From an uncultured Clostridium sp. (GTDB lineage: Bacteria; Bacillota; Clostridia; TANB77; CAG-508): a stretch of 5,863 bases of DNA. Both the position numbers and the translations under genes were made by a program. The notes under the pieces were generated by a model, which was not told the origin of the DNA, made no database searches, and was given only the letters and a program-made list of their open reading frames with translations. Each line of letters begins with the position of its first letter. Position 1 is the first letter of the stretch. Positions 1 through 5,863 of this stretch are shown here, piece after piece. The stretch covers positions 1 through 5,863 of the forward strand of contig CAMMEP010000069.1 in assembly GCA_946495905.1 (NCBI GenBank). Reading direction: 5' to 3'.

Positions 1-288
1 AGTATCTTTAATTTCTGCCATCTCTTTTGCATTTGCTTTTAGAGTATCTTTAATTCCTACTATTTCTTGCGTATTTGCTTTTATTAACTTGTCATGTTCG
101 TCTAGTTTTACAAATACTTTGTCAAAGTTTTCTAAAACTCTAATTGAAAAAGCTTTCTGACCATTCATGTCATTCTTTAACTCATTAATATCTGATTTCA
201 TATCATTAATATCTGATTTCATCCCACTAACATCTGAGCTTAGTACATCTAATTTATTTAAAACTTTTTCCATAAATTCTCTCTCCAT
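1..288 (-). CDS. Coiled-coil protein of unknown function, 5' part only (C-terminus beyond the left edge)
   Basis: The frame opens at ATG 288 and stays open for 96 codons to base 1, where it leaves the window, so the C-terminus is missing. The product starts MEREFMEKVLNKLDVLSSDV and is strongly charged. It has hydrophobic residues every three or four positions, as in a coiled coil. Residues 22-36 carry a seven-residue repeat (MKSDIND, MKSDINE). From about residue 70 a 14-residue, two-heptad repeat begins (KANTQEIVGIKDTL, then KANAKEMAEIKDT) and may continue past the edge. There is no signal peptide or membrane segment in the visible part, so it is probably cytoplasmic. A good promoter (323-351) and ribosome binding site precede it, and the upstream gene ends in a terminator, so it is its own transcription unit. 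A second ATG at 273 (Met6) also has a purine-rich GGAGAG ahead of it and could be used. I do not recognise the family; short heptad-repeat proteins of this kind are common hypothetical proteins in Clostridia. Confidence 0.8.
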   Translation of the reverse strand, partial: MEREFMEKVLNKLDVLSSDVSGMKSDINDMKSDINELKNDMNGQKAFSIRVLENFDKVFVKLDEHDKLIKANTQEIVGIKDTLKANAKEMAEIKDT

Positions 289-294
289 TTTTCT

Positions 295-300
295 CACCTC
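295..300 (-). promoter_or_regulatory. Ribosome binding site of the coiled-coil gene
   Basis: On the minus strand GAGGTG (300-295) sits 6 bases before ATG 288, a normal Shine-Dalgarno distance. It favours 288 over the in-frame ATG at 273 as the start. Confidence 0.7.
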
Positions 301-322
301 GCTTTCTTTATATAATATGCTC

Positions 323-351
323 ATTGTATCACACAGAAGTATACTTTGCAA
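323..351 (-). promoter_or_regulatory. Sigma-A-type promoter for the coiled-coil gene
   Basis: Minus strand: the -35 box TTGCAA (351-346, 4 of 6 consensus bases) is followed by a 17-bp spacer and the -10 box TACAAT (328-323, 5 of 6). TGA directly before the -10 gives an extended -10. Initiation near 316 would leave a leader of roughly 28 bases containing the ribosome binding site. The stretch upstream of the -35 (about 352-430) is A/G-rich on this strand and could act as an UP element. It also holds two TCGAC copies 10 bp apart (362-366, 372-376). Confidence 0.7.
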
Positions 352-453
352 TAATAAGTTTTCGACAAAAATCGACTTTAAACTTTTATTTTCTTCTATT
401 TTCTCTTGTTTTTTATTATTTCTTGATAATATAAGAATCTTTAGTATAAACAA

Positions 454-489
454 AATACGCACTTTTCTAATTTAAGACTAGTGCGTATT
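454..489 (-). terminator. Intrinsic terminator after the surface-protein gene
   Basis: The perfect 10-bp inverted repeat AATACGCACT / AGTGCGTATT (480-489 and 454-463) has a 16-base loop. It can extend by one G-U and one A-U pair. On the minus strand it begins about 20 bases after the stop codon at 510 and runs into a T-rich stretch (TTTTGTTTA). The stem holds nearly all the G and C in an otherwise AT-only gap. The T tract is modest. The plus-strand flank is also somewhat T-rich, but no plus-strand gene feeds it. Confidence 0.7.
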
Positions 490-509
490 CTTTAGCTTTA
501 CAATATTTT

Positions 510-2039
510 TTATTTAATATCTTTTACTTTTTTTAATTTTATTAATCCAATTATTATTATTAAAGTAAGTAAAGCAATAATAGAAATTATAAAAATGGTT
601 TCTCCTGTTTGTGGGATTGCTCCTGGTGCTGTCGTATCATCATCTTGGTTACTATTTTGTCCTCCATTATTTGTATCACTACTATTTCTAGTTAATTCTA
701 AAGTTGGGCTACTCTCTGTTTCCGCTTCTTTTACTTCTCCTAAATAATCTGTATAGGATAATTCTACTCTATCACTAATGGTAATTTCTTTATCTATTAA
801 CTCTTCATTATTCATATTTTTTATTTTTAATGTATATTCTAATGTTGCAGTGTTTGCTGTTTCGAGAGTTCCAATATTCCAAATTACATATCCTTCTGTA
901 TCTAAATGCGTTATATCCAAATTCGTAGAGTCTATAAACTCAATTTCAAAATTGTCTAGTATATCTTGTGAAAAATAATTTCTAACTGTTATCTCTTCCA
1001 TTGTAGTTCCTATTTCTTCTACAATATCTGAATATATATATTCTGTTACAATTGTCTCTAGACTATCATTATTTAAGCTATACATCGTTCCATAAGTTGG
1101 ATTTTCTATCGTTCCATATAAATCTAGAACATATGGACTTCCATCAAATTCTAAGACAATCTCTCCTGTATCACTACTTCTCCAAGTTTGGTCAAAGCTT
1201 GTATCATCTGGTCGTAATAAAATAAAATCTATATTATCATTTCTTAAATTTAACATAGCTTCTTTAGTTGCTGAAACTAATTCTTCATTTTTTGCTATTA
1301 CAGCTTCTTCAACTGTATCATATGGTGAAAAACTTCCTGTAGATACTTTGTTTTCTATACCATTTGCTGTTTTTGGCACATTATCATATAATGAAATAAT
1401 AATTTTATTTACATTCTCGGAAAAGCTATTTCTAGCTAAATTCAAAGCAGATTCTACATTTATATAATAACTATATCCATTTGGATTCATTGTTTCTATT
1501 CCACTTGTAATTTCTGAAACATTATTAGTTAACTCTACTACTATCTCACTATTATCTGCCGAACCAGGTACATCAGATTCATGATTTTCGCCATAAATCA
1601 CATTTCCATCTTCATCCTCATAGCTATCATCTCTAGGTCCCATAATACCTATAATTCCTATTTTTGTATTCTCATTTGTTTCAAATACTTTATTGGATAA
1701 TGTTTCTATATATCCCGCTATTTCCAGTTGCTTTTCTTGCGAATATCCTTCTGGTATAAGAATAAATATTTCTGTGTTTTCATATGTAGTTGCTTCAGAT
1801 TCTTCTTTTTTATTATTTAAACTTAATTCTACAGTAACTTCTCCATTTTCTGCGTTCATGAATGTGATTTTATTTTCTAAATACCCTTGATTATTCTCTA
1901 ATTGAAGTGTATCTGCATTCATTTTCACAGCATTTAAAGTATATTCTATTTCAGCTGCATTTACAACACTATTTACAAAAATACATAATAGCATATTGAT
2001 TAAAAGTAATATTGTTAATTTTTTTATTCCCTTTTTCAT
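510..2039 (-). CDS. Cell-wall-anchored surface protein with a degenerate von Willebrand A-like region and IPQTG sorting signal
   Basis: 509 residues. The N-terminus has a lysine-rich start, a hydrophobic core (about 8-25) and a probable signal peptidase cut after Ala28 (VNA/AEI), so the protein is exported. Residues about 88-280 follow the strand/helix order of a von Willebrand A domain: strand IFILI (91-95), strand KIGIIGI (126-132), strand NKIIISLYDNVP (211-222, Asp219 in the place of the usual TDG), and strand DFILLRP (271-277). The metal-site DxSxS motif is absent; IPEGY occupies its place. Residues about 345-450 resemble the beta-rich domain that follows such regions in Gram-positive surface proteins (VRNYFSQDILDNFEIEF, then VIWNIGTLE). 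An Asn/Asp/Gly linker (453-470) leads to IPQTG (475-479), a membrane helix (about 481-500) and the tail KLKKVKDIK. This is the layout of a sortase substrate, with Ile in place of Leu in LPXTG. No sortase gene lies in the window. The start at 2039 is fixed by a strong ribosome binding site. A role in adhesion or wall binding is inference. Confidence 0.85.
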   Translation of the reverse strand: MKKGIKKLTILLLINMLLCIFVNSVVNAAEIEYTLNAVKMNADTLQLENNQGYLENKITFMNAENGEVTVELSLNNKKEESEATTYENTEIFILIPEGYSQEKQLEIAGYIETLSNKVFETNENTKIGIIGIMGPRDDSYEDEDGNVIYGENHESDVPGSADNSEIVVELTNNVSEITSGIETMNPNGYSYYINVESALNLARNSFSENVNKIIISLYDNVPKTANGIENKVSTGSFSPYDTVEEAVIAKNEELVSATKEAMLNLRNDNIDFILLRPDDTSFDQTWRSSDTGEIVLEFDGSPYVLDLYGTIENPTYGTMYSLNNDSLETIVTEYIYSDIVEEIGTTMEEITVRNYFSQDILDNFEIEFIDSTNLDITHLDTEGYVIWNIGTLETANTATLEYTLKIKNMNNEELIDKEITISDRVELSYTDYLGEVKEAETESSPTLELTRNSSDTNNGGQNSNQDDDTTAPGAIPQTGETIFIISIIALLTLIIIIGLIKLKKVKDIK

Positions 2040-2048
2040 CTTTCACAT

Positions 2049-2056
2049 CTCCTTTT
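2049..2056 (-). promoter_or_regulatory. Ribosome binding site of the surface-protein gene
   Basis: AAAAGGAG on the minus strand (2056-2049) lies 9 bases before ATG 2039. It is a near-ideal Shine-Dalgarno sequence and, with the signal peptide directly downstream, settles the start codon. Confidence 0.85.
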
Positions 2057-2074
2057 ATTTTATATATGATTTAG

Positions 2075-2083
2075 ATTATATCA
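2075..2083 (-). promoter_or_regulatory. Candidate extended -10 promoter of the surface-protein gene
   Basis: The minus strand reads TGATATAAT at 2083-2075, a perfect TATAAT with an upstream TGN. It lies 35 bases before the start codon and 18 bases before the ribosome binding site. No convincing -35 box lies at 16-18 bp, so the site would depend on the extended -10 or on an activator. Two more TATAAT hexamers occur upstream at 2107-2102 and 2124-2119, within the repeat array, so the exact start of transcription is uncertain. Confidence 0.5.
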
Positions 2084-2089
2084 CATTTT

Positions 2090-2102
2090 TATTACAGTAA
2101 TA
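2090..2102. promoter_or_regulatory. 13-bp palindrome TATTACAGTAATA, possible operator
   Basis: Six-base arms TATTAC and GTAATA flank a single central base. It ends 7 bp upstream of the extended -10 (2083-2075), so a protein bound here would cover the -35 area. It overlaps two units of the 11-bp array, which may by itself account for it. No regulator is identifiable. Confidence 0.3.
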
Positions 2103-2161
2103 TTATATTTTCTTTACAATTATATTACATTCTTATTACAAATAAATTTACATTATCATTT

Positions 2162-5100
2162 TTATGCATTAAGCGCCCATATCATGGCCTTATCCACTTT
2201 TTTTCCAGTTGCTTGTTCTAAAGCTTCTTGATATAAATCTAACTGTACCTTATATTTTTCTTCCAATTTGCTTACATCACCATTTGGCACATAATCGGTT
2301 TTATAATCCACCAATATTAGCTTTCCTTCTTTATTAATGTAATACAAATCAATAATTCCTTGCACTAGAATGGTTTCTTTTTCTTCTGCTTCCTCATAAA
2401 TCTTATTAGCTGGTATATTAATATAAAGCGGTTCTTCTTTATGAATTTCTTTTGCTTCTTTTAACTCTTGCCATAATTCTGATTTTGTATACTTGTATAA
2501 CATGTTAATATTAATATTATTTGCTTCTAATTCTGATATTTTATTTTGTTCTTTCAAATCTTGCACAAAATTTTTTAAATCATCTAGAGAATAATCCTTT
2601 TTCTCATCTAATTTTTGTACACAGTAATGCATTAAAGTACCTTTTTGTGCAGCAGTTAAATTTTGTACTTGTTCCATAAATTTAGGCTTTGCTGTTAATT
2701 TTCCTTGCTGTTTTTCCCTATTTTTAGCATTTTCAATTAACTCGTCAATATCAAGTAAGTCATTTTCTGCTTCTAATTCCTTAAGTTTTGTTACCGATGT
2801 TTTGGTTGGTATTTTAGAAGATGCTAGATAACTATATTTCCATTGTAATTTATCTAGTATCTCTTGCTTAATTTTCTTTTCGTTCTGTATTTCTTTTTCA
2901 TCCTTTTCTTCTATCTGCTCTGCTTTTTGCTTAATTACTTTTTCCATATCTAAAATTTCATTTTCTTCCTCTTGCATTTCCTTTACAAGACTTGATTTTT
3001 GATGTGTATGTAAATCAATTATATTATTAATTCCATTCTCTTTATTATAGGCATATACTAATTCTAGCCAATCTAAATAAGAGGTATATTTTCCAACAAT
3101 ATTTCTATTTATTTTTCGTTCTGGTTCTTTAATTTTATCATAATTATCAATGGAAACTTGCATTATATCACTTTTTTGATACATTTCTATTTGGCTTTCT
3201 TTATCCTTCATTGCCTTATTTAAATCTCTACTCATTCCCGTTATTATTAGCTTTTCTTTTGCTCTTGTTAAAGCAACATACAATACTCTCATTTCTTCTG
3301 AAATAGTTTCTTCTTTAGACTTAATGCGTATTGCGTCTTTGCTTAACGTACTATATTCAATTTTCTTTTCTGCATCAATAAGTTGCATGCCAAATCCAAT
3401 ATCTTGATGGAGTAGAATAGGAGTATTTAAATCTTGCATATTAAACTTTTTGCCTGTACTTGCTAAAATAACTACTGGAAATTCTAGCCCTTTACTTTTA
3501 TGGATACTCATAATACGAATAACATCATCTTTTTCCCCTATAATCTTAGCAGAAGATAAGTCTCCACTACTTGTTTTTACTTTATTCATGAAATTGATAA
3601 AGTTAAATAATCCTTTAAAACTTGCTTTTTCATATTGTTTAGCCTTTTCAAAAAGCATTTTCAAGTTTGCTTGTCTTAAATTTCCATTAGGAAGTAAACT
3701 TACATAGTTATAAAAACCAGTATCTAAGTATAGCTTCCAAATTAGCTCGTCCAATGGTAAATATTTTTCTTCTGCTTTCCATTTTTTTAAGTTTTCTATT
3801 ACTCTCTCTATTTTGCGCCTTAGTGTATTATCTACACTAATTCTGGCTTTTTCCATTGCTTCATAAAACAAACAATTTCTATCCACCAATCTAATTTGCA
3901 TTAAATCATTATCGGTAAAACCAAATATGTTAGATCTTAGAACTGTAACCAATGGAATGTCTTGCAAAGGATTGTCTATTACTCTTAGTAAAGACATAAT
4001 TGTTTCCACTTCCATGGACTCTAAGTAAGTACTAGAGCTATCACTAAAAACTGGATAATTTAATTCTGCTATCTCTTTTTCATAAATAGGTGCTAATACA
4101 GAAGTAGCTCTTAATAGTACACATATATCTTTTGGCCTAATTTTTCTGTACCCTTGCTTTTTATCATATACTTGATAATTGCTATTTAATAATTTTTGTA
4201 TTTGTTTTGCCACAAACCTAGCCTCTAAAACTGCATCTTCTATTCTCTCTTGATTCTCTTCTTCTGTGTCACTGTTTTCTTCTAAAGAATAGTTTGCGTC
4301 TTGCTCTTTTAAATCGATAATATGTAACTCCGCAACCCCTGCATGCTCTATACCTTTTTCTGGTTCTGGATAATCTGCTCCCAGATTCAAATATTCCTTT
4401 TCGTCATATTCCACATTTCCTAGTTTTTCACTCATGATATTTTCGAAGACTAAATTCGTAACATCTAATATATTTTTTCTACTCCTAAAGTTTTTAAATA
4501 ACTGGATTTTTAAACCTGGATTTTCCACATTTTGTTCACTTTTAAGTGTATAGGTAGCATATTTGTCCAAAAAAAGCTCTGGTCTAGCTTGTCTAAACTT
4601 GTAAATACTCTGCTTAACATCTCCTACCATAAAAATATTATTTCCTCTTGAAATGCTTGTTAATATTTTTTCTTGCACTAAGTTACTATCTTGGTATTCA
4701 TCAATTAAAATTTCTTCAAACTGTTGCTGATATAAATTAGCAACGTTAGATGGTTTTCCATCTTCCTTTAATAATATTTTCAAAGCAAAATGTTCTATAT
4801 CATTAAAATCAATAATATTTTTTTCTTTCTTTTTTGCAGCAAATTCCAAAAAGAACTCTAAAATTAACTTTTTTAGTTCTTGCAAAATATCATACATAAA
4901 TTTAATATCTTCATTTGCCTCTTCCGAAGTATATTTCAATACAATCCCTGCAAATTGCTTCTTTACCTTATCTCGAATTTCCTTTGCTTCATTTTTTATA
5001 TCTAACGTTACTTTTCTATCTACTGGCCATTTGCTCCAAATCACTTCATTTAAACTTTGGTAGGCTTTATCCCAATTTTCTAAATTGATATTCTTTAAAT

Positions 5101-5858
5101 TATTAATATCTTCTTGTAAAACTTTTGAATATTTATCTAATTCATCAAATTTTAAAGTATCTTTTTTTATCTTTTCCAACTGTGTAATCATACTCGTTAG
5201 CTCATCCTGAATATGAGATAAAATTATTTTTCCCCATGTTGTATTAGAAAAATCACTACCAGTATCTATATTAAACTCTTCTGTTTTTTCCTCTAGCCAC
5301 TTTTCTGGGAAAGGATTACTTTGTATGTATTTATAGATATTTAGAATAATTTCTTGAAGCTTCTCATCTCCTCGATAATCCGTATAGGTTTCAAGTAATT
5401 TAATAAAACCTTTGTCCCCCTCCATATACTTTTGCTCAAAAAGCTCTTCTAATACATCGCTTTTTAGCATTTCAATTTCTGCCGTATCCCCTATTCTAAA
5501 ATTAGCAGAAGTATCAATTTCGTAAAAATTATTACGTATAACATCTAAACAAAAGGAATGAATTGTACAAATACTAGCTTTATTCAGTAACGTAATTTGC
5601 CTTTGTAAATTCGCGGAATCTGGATTCTCATCTAATTTTTTATAAATAGCATCTAGAACTCTCTCCCTCATTTCGCTTGCAGCTGCATTGGTAAAAGTAA
5701 CCACTAATATTTTATCAATATCCACATTTTCATTAATAACTTTGTTAATAATTCGCTCCACAAGTACAGCTGTTTTACCACTTCCGTGCAGCTGCCGCAA
5801 CTAATATATTATTTCCTTTTTCATAAATTGCTTGTTTTTGTTCCTTTGTCCAATCCAT
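2162..5858 (-). CDS. addA: ATP-dependent helicase/nuclease subunit A (AddA), interrupted by a one-base frameshift in the Walker A motif
   Basis: AddA is the helicase-nuclease subunit of AddAB. This cytoplasmic complex unwinds and degrades double-strand DNA ends and prepares them for RecA-dependent repair. ATG 5858 begins MDWTKEQKQAIYEKGNNILV; after the extra base at about 5786 is removed the product is 1231 residues, close to Bacillus subtilis AddA. Superfamily 1A motifs in that numbering are: Walker A AAAAGSGKT (21-29), TFTNAAASEM (54-63), TIHSFC (98-103), DEYQD (386-390), GDVKQSIYKFRQARPE (412-427), NFRSR (456-460), SIHKSKGLEFP (784-794) and VALTRAKEKL (861-870). A charged, coiled-coil-like linker (about 955-1000) leads to a RecB-type nuclease with GTLMH (His1077), GIID (Asp1170) and VDYKTD (Asp1184, Lys1186), so both active sites look intact. 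As written, the ATG frame stops after 27 codons (5775-5777). The long frame can begin only at TTG 5798-5800, which is internal and lacks the residues before GSGKT. The partner addB is expected beyond the right edge. Only 5 bases precede the ATG, so its ribosome binding site is not visible. Confidence 0.95.
5786..5786 (-). other. addA: Single-base insertion (frameshift) in addA
   Basis: The minus strand reads GCGGCAGCTGCACGGAAGTG across 5798-5779. Dropping the C at 5786 restores GCA GGA AGT GGT AAA ACA (A-G-S-G-K-T), the family's Walker A loop, and joins the ATG frame to the long frame. The extra base is not in a homopolymer; it abuts the 8-bp palindrome GCAGCTGC (5788-5795). The base is certain as written; whether it is a sequencing or assembly error or a true mutation cannot be told from the window. 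Confidence 0.9.
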
Positions 5859-5863
5859 TTTTT

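Larger units (their letters stand above)
2075..2152 (-). repeat. Array of 11-bp TGTAAT-type direct repeats upstream of the surface-protein gene
   Basis: Read on the minus strand, 2140-2075 divides into six consecutive 11-bp units: TGTAATAAGAA, TGTAATATAAT, TGTAAAGAAAA, TATAATATTAC, TGTAATAAAAA, TGTGATATAAT. A seventh, 12-bp unit (TGTAAATTTATT, 2152-2141) precedes them. Pairs of units form a 22-bp segment that recurs 44 bp away with 20 of 22 bases identical (2140-2119 and 2096-2075). The 11-bp period puts every unit on about the same face of the helix. The array fills most of the 122-bp gap between addA and the surface-protein gene and includes its likely -10 box. A regulator-binding array is an inference; AT-rich low complexity is the alternative. 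Confidence 0.6.

Noticed and set aside
167..475. Plus-strand open frame of 102 codons, rich in Ser, Phe, Ile and Leu
   Set aside because: Its first half is antisense to the coiled-coil gene and repeats only because the heptads do. It then crosses that gene's promoter and the terminator stem. It has no ribosome binding site.
778..978. Plus-strand open frame of 66 codons
   Set aside because: It lies wholly antisense inside the surface-protein gene, with no start signal or recognisable protein character.
1693..1890. Plus-strand open frame of 65 codons
   Set aside because: It is antisense within the surface-protein gene and the composition is that of a reverse-strand shadow.
2075..2152. CRISPR array or replication iterons
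   Set aside because: The units are only 11 bp with no unique spacers, so this is not CRISPR. No replication gene is nearby, and the position directly upstream of a start codon fits promoter regulation better.
2097..2161. Rho-independent terminator after addA
   Set aside because: Only AT-only short palindromes (TAAATTTA, TAATATTA) are present, with no GC-containing stem followed by a T run. Read-through from addA into the surface-protein gene cannot be excluded.
3450..3707. Plus-strand open frame of 85 codons with hydrophobic stretches
   Set aside because: It is antisense to the conserved helicase region of addA, including the SIHKSKGLEFP motif; the hydrophobicity follows from the opposite strand.
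5798..5800. TTG as the start codon of addA
   Set aside because: It lies within the Walker A coding region and would give an N-terminus (MRQLH) unlike any AddA. The ATG at 5858 in the neighbouring frame supplies the normal family N-terminus.

Overview
The window is AT-rich, and all three recognisable genes lie on the minus strand. Strong purine-rich Shine-Dalgarno sites, an AddA-type (not RecB-type) recombination nuclease and a Gram-positive cell-wall sorting signal together point to a low-GC Bacillota chromosome, most likely a Clostridia-type organism. The organism assignment is an inference from gene content and base composition; no species is recognisable.

Layout in the direction of transcription (right to left): (1) addA, 5858-2162, nearly complete in the window. 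It is the large helicase/nuclease subunit of AddAB, which processes double-strand breaks. It carries a one-base insertion at about 5786, inside the codons for the Walker A ATP-binding loop, which separates the true ATG start (5858) from the rest of the gene. (2) A 122-bp spacer with no visible terminator. It is built largely from TGTAAT-like units repeated every 11 bp and contains an extended -10 box and a 13-bp palindrome. (3) A 509-residue secreted surface protein, 2039-510, with a signal peptide, a von Willebrand factor A-like region whose metal-binding motif is mostly missing, a beta-rich stalk-like domain, and a C-terminal IPQTG sorting signal. (4) A GC-containing stem-loop (454-489), read as its terminator. 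(5) A well-formed promoter (323-351) and ribosome binding site leading into a coiled-coil protein that starts at 288 and runs off the left edge. Its heptads are encoded by 21-bp and 42-bp DNA repeats.

The three genes share orientation but no obvious pathway. AddA works in the cytoplasm on DNA ends, and its partner AddB would be expected just beyond the right edge. The surface protein and the coiled-coil gene each appear to have their own promoter. I found no RNA gene, CRISPR array, insertion sequence or phage gene. I see no clearly new multi-gene system; the most notable items are the Walker A frameshift, the 11-bp phased array, and the surface protein with a degenerate metal site.
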